DNA of 64,000 nucleotides. Origin: JAEUKH01 sp964447205 (lineage in GTDB: Bacteria; Myxococcota_A; Polyangia; Polyangiales; Ga0077539). Location of the stretch: positions 58,446 through 122,445 of the forward strand of contig CAYUSB010000024.1 in assembly GCA_964447205.1 (NCBI GenBank), given 5' to 3'. The translations under genes and the position numbers were made by a program. Position 1 is the stretch's first letter; every line of letters starts with the position of its first letter. Shown here piece by piece: positions 50,083 to 57,861 of this stretch. Below the pieces are notes generated by a model. The model did no database searches and was not told the origin of the DNA. It saw nothing but the letters and a program-made list of their open reading frames with translations.

Positions 50083-51276
50083 TCACCTCACGTCAGGCTC
50101 AGCACCCGCCCCCTCCGTCAGCGCGCCGTCGGTCCCCACCCGCAACGCCCGTCCCCGCCACCACACCGTCCGCCCCCCGAGGGCCCGCAGGAAGGCCCGC
50201 CCCAGGAGCGCGTCGCCCAGCACCGCATCGACGACCAGCCCCGCCCCCCACGGCCCGCTCCCGCGCCGCCAGCGGCCCGCCAGCGCCGCCGCAGCACGCG
50301 CCCCCAGCACCACCCCCGCGGCCCCGAGCGCTACCGCCCGGGCCCTCGCATCGCCCGCCCACGTGCACACCCCCGCCGCCCCCGCCAACACCAGCGGGGT
50401 CGCGAAGAACAGCAGCGGGTAGCTCGCCAACAACCCCGGCCTCTGCCCGCGGATCACCACCAGCCACCGTCCGTACCGCCCCACCGCCGCCTCCCACGAG
50501 CGCCCCGTGGCCAACGACCGCGCCACCGCCCCCGTGGCCACCACCCGGCCCCCGCGGGCCCGCAGCCGACGCGACAGCTCCATGTCCTCGCCGAGGTACC
50601 CCGTGAGGGCCGCAAACCCGCCCACGGCCTCGAGCTCCCCGCGGCGCACGACCATCACCTTGCCCACCAGACCCGCCGGATCGAGCCCCGCCAGGAGCGG
50701 AAACGCGTGCAGGGTCACCCCCAGGAGGGCCGACGAGGCCCGATCGCCGAGGGTGGTTCCGGCGGACTCCACGGTCGGCGACCACACGGCCGACACCCCG
50801 GGGTCGTCAACCCAGTTGCCGACCAGCTCCGACCACACGAGCGAGGCCGGGTCTACGTCGCTGTCGACCACCGCCACCAGGGCGAGGTCATCCGGCTCGC
50901 GGGCCAACACCGCCGCGAGCTGCGAAGCCTTCTGGTTGGGGCCCGCGGCCGCCGTCACCACCCGCGTGGCGTCGACCCCGCCGGCCCGAAGCTCTGCCGC
51001 CGCGCGGTCGCAGAACGGTGTGGCCGGGTCGTCCTCCCGGGCCACCGCAAAACGCACCCGCGACCCCGGAGGGAGCCCGTCCGGGGAGAGGGCGAGGGAG
51101 CGGGAGAGAGACGGTTCGGTCCCGGCGCAGGGGCGCACGAGGAGGACCGGAGGCAGGGCAGACCCCGACCGCACGGGCCGCCGTCCCGCCCAGACCGCAC
51201 GCACCACGGCCACCCCGTACACCCCCGCGACCGTGAGGGCCCACACCCCGAGGGCGAGGGCGATCGCCAGACTCAC
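50083..51276 (-). CDS. Family 2/21 glycosyltransferase, possibly carotenoid glycosyltransferase
   Basis: The 397-residue enzyme starts at a GTG overlapping the crtC stop (GTGA). It has an N-terminal membrane helix, then a GT-A domain with metal-binding VDSDVDP, GEDMELSRRLRARG and RYGRWLVVIRGQRPG, and C-terminal membrane helices. The layout matches ceramide-glucosyltransferase/HpnI/CruC proteins. CruC of green sulfur bacteria glucosylates hydroxy-carotenoids. Operon position after crtC and crtD makes a carotenoid glycosyltransferase likely, but the substrate is inferred. Confidence 0.8.
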   Translation of the reverse strand: MSLAIALALGVWALTVAGVYGVAVVRAVWAGRRPVRSGSALPPVLLVRPCAGTEPSLSRSLALSPDGLPPGSRVRFAVAREDDPATPFCDRAAAELRAGGVDATRVVTAAAGPNQKASQLAAVLAREPDDLALVAVVDSDVDPASLVWSELVGNWVDDPGVSAVWSPTVESAGTTLGDRASSALLGVTLHAFPLLAGLDPAGLVGKVMVVRRGELEAVGGFAALTGYLGEDMELSRRLRARGGRVVATGAVARSLATGRSWEAAVGRYGRWLVVIRGQRPGLLASYPLLFFATPLVLAGAAGVCTWAGDARARAVALGAAGVVLGARAAAALAGRWRRGSGPWGAGLVVDAVLGDALLGRAFLRALGGRTVWWRGRALRVGTDGALTEGAGAEPDVR

Positions 51277-52190
51277 CCGCGCCTCATCTTGAACGGAACC
51301 AGAAACTGCACCCACCGCGACGCGAACCGCCGCAGGTCGACCGCCTCGTGCATCGCCGCCACGTCGCGCCCGAGGATCCGCGTCGACAACACGCTCCGCG
51401 TATAGAACGGCGCGTCGAGAAGGGTCTCGCGCACCGTGGCCACGGCCCCGGGGTCGCAGCGGGTCGAGCGCCCCACGCCCCACCCGCTCGACGAGAGGCT
51501 GCGGGGGCCCGCGGCCTCGTAGGGATGGGTCGATCCGTCCGCGCGAAAGTGCAGGGCCCTCGGGCGGACGAGGCCGTCCCGACCGACGGTGTCGTAGAGC
51601 ACCACCGACGACCCGTCGACCTCGGCCCGCGACCACTGCCAGCCGTCGAAGTCGTCTTCGAGGGCGCGGGTTCCGGTGTTGGCGTCGTGGTAGCCCGAGC
51701 CGGTCCAGCGCAGGTCGGGGTCGCGCAGGGTGACCTCGACCCGGGCCGAGGGCGCCAGCGGAAACCACTGGTGGCGACCCCCGGGATCAAGGGACACCGG
51801 CCCCGCGCACACCCCCCGCGGCACGACCCGCACCCTGCCCCGGATGCGCCCAGGGATGGGCTTGGGGAAGAGGGCCGTGGCCTCGTCGAGGTCGATCACC
51901 AGGGCGTCGCCCTCCCAACGCATCGCGCTCGGGCCGAGGGTCAGGCTCGACCCCGTGCGCGTGACCGACGACCGCCCACGCTCCGTGAGGGCGAAACGAT
52001 GGGACCGGGGGCCGTGGAGCACGACGTTCATGGTGCAGTGGGCCAGCGGGTCGGGGAAGGCCGAGCGGGCCCGGGCCCGGGCGTAGTGCGGCGAGAACAC
52101 GTTGCCGAGCATCGCGATGAGGGTGAGGGCGTGCTGACCGTCGTCGCTCAGGGCGTCGACGTACCACCAGGCATACCCTCCCGCGACCAC
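51273..52190 (-). CDS. crtC: Carotenoid 1,2-hydratase
   Basis: The protein resembles CrtC: GGYAWWYVDALSDDGQHALTLIAMLGNVFSPHYARAR, the HRFALTERGRSSVTRT segment, WTGSGYHDANTGTRALEDDFDGWQWSRAEVDG and WGVGRSTRCDPG. CrtC adds water to the C-1,2 bond, giving a tertiary alcohol. As called it has 305 residues from a GTG at 52190. The family-conserved FDRPV just upstream has no ATG/GTG/TTG, so the true start is uncertain; it would overlap crtD. The gene overlaps both neighbours, supporting one operon. Confidence 0.9.
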   Translation of the reverse strand: MVAGGYAWWYVDALSDDGQHALTLIAMLGNVFSPHYARARARSAFPDPLAHCTMNVVLHGPRSHRFALTERGRSSVTRTGSSLTLGPSAMRWEGDALVIDLDEATALFPKPIPGRIRGRVRVVPRGVCAGPVSLDPGGRHQWFPLAPSARVEVTLRDPDLRWTGSGYHDANTGTRALEDDFDGWQWSRAEVDGSSVVLYDTVGRDGLVRPRALHFRADGSTHPYEAAGPRSLSSSGWGVGRSTRCDPGAVATVRETLLDAPFYTRSVLSTRILGRDVAAMHEAVDLRRFASRWVQFLVPFKMRRG

Positions 52191-53704
52191 GGGGCGGTCG
52201 AAGGGCAGTCGGCCAGCACCGCCGCCGCCGCCAACCGTCCGCTCTGGGCCACCATCGGAACCCCCCCCCCAGGATGGGTCGACCCCCCCGTCAGGTAGAG
52301 CCCCCTGAGCCGCGCTCGGGACCCCGCCCGGGCCATCGGAGACCGCCACCCGTGCGAGGGCGGACCGTACAAAGCCCCCCCCGTCCCCGGAAACATCCGC
52401 GCGAAGTCGTCGGGGGTCGTCGTGATGCACGAGGCCTCGTTCCAATCGACCCGGAGCCCCTGCGCCCCGAGGAGTTGTTTCGTGTCCGATTCGCATGCGT
52501 CGATCTCCGCGGCGGTGAAGGGTCGCCGACCGCCCCGGGCCGGGGCGTTGACGATGAGGAAGAGGCGTTCGACCCCGTCTCCCGAAGGAGGAGTGCCCGT
52601 GTCGTCGCGGTCCTGGGCGCAGACGTACACCGTGGGGGCTCGCGGGATGCGATCGGCCTCGAAGATGTCGCGAAACTCCGCGGCGTAGTCGCGGCTGAAG
52701 AACACGTTGTGCCGCACGAGGGGAAACCCCTCCGCCCGTACGGCCATGCTGTACGTCACCGCCGACAGCGAACGCCCGAGGGCCGGGTCGACCCGCCACG
52801 CCCCGCGGGCCCCGTCGCCGAAGAGCCCCGCAGCCAGGGCTCCCACGTCGGCGTTGCACACCAGGGCGTCGGCCGCGATCTCCTCGCCGCCGTCGAGCCG
52901 AACCCCCACGGCCCGCTCCCCGCGCACCATCACCTCGCCCACCGAAGCCCCACACCGAACGGTCACCCCGAGCTCGCCCGCGAGGCGTTCGAGGGCCCGG
53001 GCTACGGCCATCATGCCCCCGTCGGGCATCCACACGCCCGACCGCTCGACGTGGGCGATGACCGCGAGGGTGCCCGGGGCCTCGAAGGGCGAGCTCCCGG
53101 CGTAGGTGGCATATCGCCCGAAGAGCTGCAAAAGCCGCGGGTCGCGGAAGAACCCCCCGAGGCTCTTCCACAGGGTGCGCGTCGCGTCGATGCGGGCGAG
53201 CGAGGCCAGTCCCCGGAGGCCCTGCTCCTGGAGCACCGACCCGAGGGTGGGCCGCTCGGCCCGGAGGAAGGGCTCCTCGACCCGGGCGAAGATCGCCGCG
53301 GCGTGCTCGGAGAATTCCCGATACCCCTGGGCCTCGCGGGCCCCGGCGAAGCGGCCGATGGCGTCGGCGCTGCGGTCGATGTCCTGAAACAAATCAAGCC
53401 GCGCCCCGTCGTGCCAGGCGTGCCGGGCCAGAACCTCCGCAGGGCGCAAGGTGAGGTAGTCCTCCAGGCGCCTGCCCGCGGCGGCGAAGACGGCGTCGAA
53501 GACCCAACGCATCGTGAGCACTGTAGGCCCTGCGTCGATCGAACGCTCCCCCACCTCCACCACCCGCATCTTGCCGCCGACCTGCGGGGCCCGCTCCAGC
53601 ACCGTGACCGAGGCCCCTCGGGCGGCCAGCTCGACGGCCGTGACCAGACCGCCGACCCCGGCTCCGATCACCACCACACGCAATGTCTTCGGGGCCGCCG
53701 TCAT
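52148..53704 (-). CDS. crtD: Hydroxycarotenoid 3,4-desaturase (CrtD)
   Basis: The 518-residue flavoprotein is a CrtI-type desaturase with FAD-binding LRVVVIGAGVGGLVTAVELAARGASVTVLERAPQVGGKMRV and C-terminal GLYLTGGSTHPGGGVPMVAQSGRLAA. Pairing with crtC on the same operon fits CrtD (1-hydroxycarotenoid 3,4-dehydrogenase) better than a second CrtI. It follows the RecT-like gene by 61 bases. The start at 53704 (MTAAPKTLRVVV) is selected by the FAD-domain alignment. Confidence 0.92.
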   Translation of the reverse strand: MTAAPKTLRVVVIGAGVGGLVTAVELAARGASVTVLERAPQVGGKMRVVEVGERSIDAGPTVLTMRWVFDAVFAAAGRRLEDYLTLRPAEVLARHAWHDGARLDLFQDIDRSADAIGRFAGAREAQGYREFSEHAAAIFARVEEPFLRAERPTLGSVLQEQGLRGLASLARIDATRTLWKSLGGFFRDPRLLQLFGRYATYAGSSPFEAPGTLAVIAHVERSGVWMPDGGMMAVARALERLAGELGVTVRCGASVGEVMVRGERAVGVRLDGGEEIAADALVCNADVGALAAGLFGDGARGAWRVDPALGRSLSAVTYSMAVRAEGFPLVRHNVFFSRDYAAEFRDIFEADRIPRAPTVYVCAQDRDDTGTPPSGDGVERLFLIVNAPARGGRRPFTAAEIDACESDTKQLLGAQGLRVDWNEASCITTTPDDFARMFPGTGGALYGPPSHGWRSPMARAGSRARLRGLYLTGGSTHPGGGVPMVAQSGRLAAAAVLADCPSTAPWSREGMPGGTSTP

Positions 53705-53765
53705 GCCCGGTACGATGACTTCCCCACGGCCCTGGTTGCGCACGGTCTTCTCCAGGGCCGACGTT

Positions 53766-54284
53766 CTACCCTGGGGGGCGCAGCACGGGAAGTTCGGGCA
53801 GGTCGGTCGCGTCGAGCACCGACACCCCCGCCAGGGCCAACACCGCCCGCCCCGTGGCCCGGGCCACCGAACGCTCCGCCAGATCGCCCCCCGGGCCCCA
53901 CGGGCGCCACCGAACCGCCCCCGAGCTGGTCTCCACCCGCCCCTCGGCGTCCTCCGCCCGCACCGTACACACCATCATGTGCTGCCCTTCCCACAGGGCG
54001 TATCGCGGCGGCGACAAGACCGTCGTGGTGATCCCACGCGACACCACCAGGGCCGCCACCAGACCCTCCACGGCGTACAAAACCCGACGGTCGCCCACCT
54101 GGGCCACCCCAAAGGGACGCCCCGCCGGATCGACCCCCGCCTGACGGGCCTGGGCGCAGTAGAGCACCCGACGTTGCCACGGGGTCATCGGGGTCAGATC
54201 GAGCTCGGCCACCCAGACTCCGCGCCGCCCCGGTCCCCCGCCCCGTCCTGCTGCCCGTCCCGAACCCGCGCGTTGTGTGGTCAT
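53766..54284 (-). CDS. RecT-like single-strand-annealing protein (divergent), uncertain
   Basis: The 172-residue protein begins MTTQRAGSGRAAGRGGG after a strong AGGAGG site. It reads TPMTPWQRRVLYCAQARQAGVDPAGRPFGVAQVGDRRVLYAVEGLVAAL, then ALWEGQHMMVCTVRAEDAEGRVETSSGAVRW and finally SVARATGRAVLALAGVSVLDATDLPEL. These resemble, in order, the GLDP, dyad and KA.R/LSLAGLG blocks of RecT/Red-beta annealing proteins, but similarity is weak. The gene lies downstream of an XRE gene on the same strand. Its upstream region shares a promoter signature with the PARP gene. A phage origin or domestication is possible. Confidence 0.45.
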   Translation of the reverse strand: MTTQRAGSGRAAGRGGGPGRRGVWVAELDLTPMTPWQRRVLYCAQARQAGVDPAGRPFGVAQVGDRRVLYAVEGLVAALVVSRGITTTVLSPPRYALWEGQHMMVCTVRAEDAEGRVETSSGAVRWRPWGPGGDLAERSVARATGRAVLALAGVSVLDATDLPELPVLRPPG

Positions 54285-54348
54285 TGGCAACCTCCTGGCT
54301 CGTGCCATCTGTCAACTCATGTCAAACCGCATTGCCGTGTTCCCGTTT

Positions 54349-54428
54349 GGGACCGTGCCCTACACCCTGACCGCCCCGGCCCCCACGAGGCAAGCCCCGA
54401 GGCCCCCCGAAATGACAGAGTATGTCAC
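54349..54428 (-). promoter_or_regulatory. Two-part promoter signature upstream of the RecT-like gene
   Basis: A 20-mer GGGACCG..CCTACACCCT (54349-54368) and a dyad TGACA-GAGTA-TGTCA-C (54413-54428) match the PARP upstream region at 17/20 and 14/16 positions. The first is about 65 bases and the second about 129 bases from the ATG at 54284, against about 67 and 124 at the PARP gene. A further TGTCA-N5-TGTCA lies at 54310-54324. The dyad overlaps the stop codon of the XRE gene. Confidence 0.55.
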
Positions 54429-54970
54429 GCGTACGGGATGGCCCGGGCGAGGCACAGGGCGAAGGTCTCGACCGTCACGGGACGCCCCTGACGGCGCAGG
54501 GTCGCGGCGGCCTGGAGCCATGCGACGGCGGGTCCAAGGAGGGCGGGTTCGTGGGCCAGAGAGGCGGCTCCGGCGCTGAGGAGGGAGCGCACGGCGTCGA
54601 GGTCGGCGAGGGCGAAGGGGTGGGCCCGGAAGGCCTCGGCCAGGGCGGCCTCGAAGGCGTTGTCGCGGGGCCCTCGGGCGTCCACCGCAGGCTCCCCGTG
54701 GGACGGACCGTGGGTGAGGGAGAGGGGCTCGGAGGCGGACGGGGGGGTCATGGTTCCGTGGCCGGTGGAGAGCCAGGTGAAGTCGACCCCGCAGGCTTCG
54801 GCCAGGCATTGCAACCGCGCGGCTTCGATGCGGGTCCGCTCCCCCCGGAGCACCCGGCTGAGGTATCCCCGGCTCAATCCCGCCCGCTGCTCGGCCTCCT
54901 TCTGGTTGTACCCCGCCCGCCCCAGGGCCCTGCCCAATCGCGCCCCGAGGGAGTCCGCCGCGTCGTCCAT
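54425..54970 (-). CDS. XRE-family transcriptional regulator
   Basis: The 181-residue protein has an N-terminal helix-turn-helix (about 8-65): LGARLGRALGRAGYNQKEAEQRAGLSRGYLSRVLRGERTRIEAARLQCLAEACGVDFTWLSTG. The C-terminal 110 residues are helical with no known domain. It does not carry the S24 self-cleavage peptidase of LexA/CI repressors. It is upstream of the RecT-like gene and divergent from amt, with a TGTG..CACA palindrome in the shared region. Confidence 0.88.
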   Translation of the reverse strand: MDDAADSLGARLGRALGRAGYNQKEAEQRAGLSRGYLSRVLRGERTRIEAARLQCLAEACGVDFTWLSTGHGTMTPPSASEPLSLTHGPSHGEPAVDARGPRDNAFEAALAEAFRAHPFALADLDAVRSLLSAGAASLAHEPALLGPAVAWLQAAATLRRQGRPVTVETFALCLARAIPYA

Positions 54971-55014
54971 ACGCCCGACGATCGCACGACCCGGACGCCA
55001 TTCGTCAATCGCTC

Positions 55015-55033
55015 TGTGACAATCGTTGCCACA
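55015..55033. promoter_or_regulatory. 19-bp dyad between XRE gene and amt
   Basis: TGTGACAATCGTTGCCACA is nearly symmetric (TGTG-N-CAA-N3-TTG-N-CACA, one mismatched pair). It lies 45 bases upstream of the XRE ATG and 71 before the amt ATG. It could be the XRE autoregulatory site or a nitrogen-control site. Confidence 0.35.
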
Positions 55034-55103
55034 CTCCGCCGACCGTCAGTCCCCGATCAAGACCCCGATGACGCGGCGCGTAGGCCCTGATCTACTTCGC
55101 GTC

Positions 55104-56429
55104 ATGCACAGACGGGACGGCACGGACACGTGGGTAGGGATGGCAGGGGCCCTGGCGGCGGCCCTCGGGGTGTGGGCATGGCCCGCAGGGGCCTGGGCTG
55201 AGACAGGGGCGGCGGGGGCCATCGACTCGGGGGACACGGCGTGGATGCTGGTGTCGTCGGCCTTCGTGCTCTTCATGACCCCAGGCCTGGCCTTGTTTTA
55301 TGGGGGCATGGTGCGGCGGCGCAACGTGCTGTCGACCTTCATGTATGTGCACGCGGCCCTCGCCCTCATCACCGTGCAGTGGGTGCTGATCGGGTACTCC
55401 CTGTCGTTCGGGCGCTCGCTCGGGGGGGTGATCGGCGGGCTCAACCTCGCCCTCCTCCACGGGGTCACGGGCGAACCCCGCGGGACCGTGCCCCACCTGG
55501 CCTTCATGGCCTTCCAGATGAAGTTCGCGATCATCACCCCGGCCCTCATCGCTGGGGCCTTCGTCGAGCGGATGAAATTCTCGACCTATGTGGTCTTCGC
55601 CCTCGTGTGGACCACCCTCGTGTACGACCCCGTGGCCCACTGGACCTGGGGCGAAGGGGGGTGGCTCCTGCGCCTCGGGGTCCTCGACTACGCGGGGGGC
55701 ACCGTGGTCCACCTCACGGCCGGGATCGCCGCCCTCGTGTGCGCCCTGGTGATCGGCAAGCGGGTGAACTATCCCCGCGAGAAGCACCCCCCCCACAACC
55801 TCACCATGACCGTGCTCGGGGGCGGTCTCCTGTGGTTCGGGTGGTTTGGCTTCAACGCCGGGAGCGCCCTGGGGGCCAACGCCACCGCGGCCCTGGCCTT
55901 CGTGACCACCCACGTCTCGGCCGCCGCTGCCGCCATGTCCTGGGTGGCCGTCGAGTGGTGGCACCGGGAGCGCCCCACCATGCTCGGGTTTGTTTCCGGG
56001 CTCGTGGCGGGCCTCGTGGCCATCACCCCCGCGGCGGGTTTCGTCTCCGTCGGGGCCAGCCTCGTCATCGGCCTCGCGGCCGGGGTCACCTGCTACGGGG
56101 CCGTCCTCGCCAAGGAGCGCTGGCACTACGACGACTCCCTCGACGCCTTCGGGGTCCACGGGGTCGGGGGCATCCTCGGGGCCCTCCTCACGGGGGTCTT
56201 CGCCCAGCGGAGCCTCAACCCCGCCGGGGCCGATGGCCTCCTCGCCGGAAACCCCATCCAGTTGGGCAAGCAGCTCGTCGGGGTCGTCGTGGTCGGGGCG
56301 TACAGCGCCCTGCTCACGTTCGGGATCTTGAAGGCCCTGAAGAAGGGGATGGGGCTGCGGGTCACCCGCGACGAGGAGCTCGAAGGACTCGACGCGAGCC
56401 AACACGGCGAGTCGGGCTACGTCCTGTAG
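55104..56429 (+). CDS. amt: Ammonium transporter Amt
   Basis: The 441-residue protein has an N-terminal signal-like helix and eleven membrane helices. Conserved elements are FVLFMTPGLALFYGGMVRRRNVL, the first pore His in DYAGGTVVHLTAGIAAL, and the second in FGVHGVGGILGALLTGVFA. It conducts ammonium in nitrogen limitation. No PII (glnK) gene is adjacent, which is unusual for amt. Starts at 55068, 55104 and 55140 are possible; 55104 is the middle choice. Confidence 0.95.
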   Translation: MHRRDGTDTWVGMAGALAAALGVWAWPAGAWAETGAAGAIDSGDTAWMLVSSAFVLFMTPGLALFYGGMVRRRNVLSTFMYVHAALALITVQWVLIGYSLSFGRSLGGVIGGLNLALLHGVTGEPRGTVPHLAFMAFQMKFAIITPALIAGAFVERMKFSTYVVFALVWTTLVYDPVAHWTWGEGGWLLRLGVLDYAGGTVVHLTAGIAALVCALVIGKRVNYPREKHPPHNLTMTVLGGGLLWFGWFGFNAGSALGANATAALAFVTTHVSAAAAAMSWVAVEWWHRERPTMLGFVSGLVAGLVAITPAAGFVSVGASLVIGLAAGVTCYGAVLAKERWHYDDSLDAFGVHGVGGILGALLTGVFAQRSLNPAGADGLLAGNPIQLGKQLVGVVVVGAYSALLTFGILKALKKGMGLRVTRDEELEGLDASQHGESGYVL

Positions 56430-56449
56430 CTGGTCAACTACTTGACCAG
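56430..56449. terminator. Perfect 8-bp hairpin between convergent amt and caspase-like genes
   Basis: CTGGTCAA-CTAC-TTGACCAG directly follows the amt stop (56427-56429). Its loop contains the stop codon of the minus-strand caspase-like gene (56438-56440), whose last codons Leu-Val-Lys come from the stem. It would be a bidirectional terminator without a U-tract. Confidence 0.55.
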
Positions 56450-57661
56450 GTTGCGCATCCCGCCGCGCGCCCCGCGGGTGACCTGCCGCAGGACCTGGGC
56501 GAAGCCGTCGCCGTCGCCGAAGAGGGGCCCGCCCGAGACCGTCGGGATGCGGGCCGTGGGCCAGGGGCGCATCGAAGGACGCACCGCCCCGGCCGATGCA
56601 GGCTGGGTGGGGGCCCCCGCCGTGGGCCACGGGCGCATCGAGGGCTGCACCGCAGGGCCCGCCGGGTCGCGCCGGGCCACGACCACCGTGGGCTCGGACG
56701 GACCCACCGCGTCGCCGCGTCCGCCGATGGCGAAGTCGCGTTGGGCCGCCACGGCCACAAGCTCCTGCGAGCGGGTCACCCCGCGGCGGTCGTACTCCCG
56801 GCGCACGTACTGGGTCACCGCCCCGAAGTCGAGCGACCCGTCGGCCCGCGGCCGAACCTCGCCCTCCACCGCCCGGCGGAAGAAGTACGCGAGCCACCCG
56901 CCCGCCCCCACCTCGGGGGCCGTCGACGACTCCTGATCGGCCCGCGACGAGAAGAGCCCCGCCCGCTCGGGACGGCCCTGCACCACGGACGAGAACCCGC
57001 CCGCGTTGCACGAGTCGAGCACCACGAGCTGACGGCCGCGCACCGCGGTCATCATCCGCCCGAGCTCGCTGCGGCTGAGGTCAGGGCCCACCATGTCGAG
57101 CACGGTGGCCCCGCCGTGACCGTCGAAGAAGAACACCAGGGTGTCCTGGGCCGTCACCCGCTGGGCCATCGTGCGGAAGGCCTGGCGGACGTTGGTCAGG
57201 GTTCCCTGGGCGTCGGTGAGGACCACCGCGTCGGCCCGCTGCATCTGCCCCGACCGCTGAAAGGCCCGGGCCAGGTTGACCGCGTCGGCCGCCGGGCCGT
57301 CGAGGTCGCTGTTGTCGCCGCCGTACTGCGAGATCCCCACGAAGATGCCGTACGTGCGGCCCCCGCTCGCGGCCGGACGCTCGGCAGCCCCAGGGCCCGG
57401 AACGTCCCCCGGGACGTCCCCCGGGTCGTCGCCCGGGTGGTGGTCGTCGCCCGGGTCGTCGCCCGGGTGGTGGTCGTCGCCCGGGTCGTCGTCCTGGTCG
57501 TCGTCGCCCTCGTCCTCGGCGTTGTCCTCGTCCTGGGCGTCGTCGTTCTCCATGGCCGGGGCCCGGTCGCGCCAGCGCTGGGCCTCCGCGACCGATCCAA
57601 CGCTGAGGGCGGCCAGAGAGGTCGCAAGGCACAGGGTCTTCAGGGTCGTGGTGTGCTTCAT
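56438..57661 (-). CDS. Secreted caspase-like (C14) peptidase with Asp/His-rich segment
   Basis: The 407-residue protein has a signal peptide (1-27, ending VAEAQ). An acidic region (38-90) contains repeated PGDDHHPGDDPGDDHH units. A caspase/orthocaspase p20 domain follows (about 102-300): GIFVGISQYGG, catalytic His182 in FFFDGHGG and Cys218 in VVLDSCNAGGF. The C-terminal part contains two copies of PSMRPWPTA. Bacterial orthocaspases cut after basic residues; the Asp/His-rich region may bind metal (Ca or Zn). AGGAGG precedes the ATG. Secretion makes an extracellular or periplasmic role likely. Confidence 0.88.
   Translation of the reverse strand: MKHTTTLKTLCLATSLAALSVGSVAEAQRWRDRAPAMENDDAQDEDNAEDEGDDDQDDDPGDDHHPGDDPGDDHHPGDDPGDVPGDVPGPGAAERPAASGGRTYGIFVGISQYGGDNSDLDGPAADAVNLARAFQRSGQMQRADAVVLTDAQGTLTNVRQAFRTMAQRVTAQDTLVFFFDGHGGATVLDMVGPDLSRSELGRMMTAVRGRQLVVLDSCNAGGFSSVVQGRPERAGLFSSRADQESSTAPEVGAGGWLAYFFRRAVEGEVRPRADGSLDFGAVTQYVRREYDRRGVTRSQELVAVAAQRDFAIGGRGDAVGPSEPTVVVARRDPAGPAVQPSMRPWPTAGAPTQPASAGAVRPSMRPWPTARIPTVSGGPLFGDGDGFAQVLRQVTRGARGGMRNLVK
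57418..57500 (-). repeat. 30-bp tandem repeats inside the caspase-like gene
   Basis: The unit CCCGGGTGGTGGTCGTCG followed by CCCGGGTCGTCG is repeated about 2.5 times and encodes the DDHHPGDDPG blocks. Its length could vary by slippage. Confidence 0.75.
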
Positions 57662-57861
57662 CGTCAAATCCTCCTGCGGTAGGCGCCGACACATAGAGCA
57701 CCCCGCGCACCACCCCGGCGACCGGCGAACGTTCACACCTCCCGCGGGGGACTACCCTCCCAACCCCTTGAAATCAATCAGCTTTCCCAAGTGTGAACGG
57801 CCGCACCCCCGCCCCGTTTACACGCCAGAGACTACACCGGGCATGGGTCCCCGCGTTGGCG

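Noticed and set aside
52148..53171. Extension of crtC upstream to 53171 (632 codons)
   Set aside because: The upstream part is antisense-frame shadow of crtD; only residues after about 52190 resemble CrtC.
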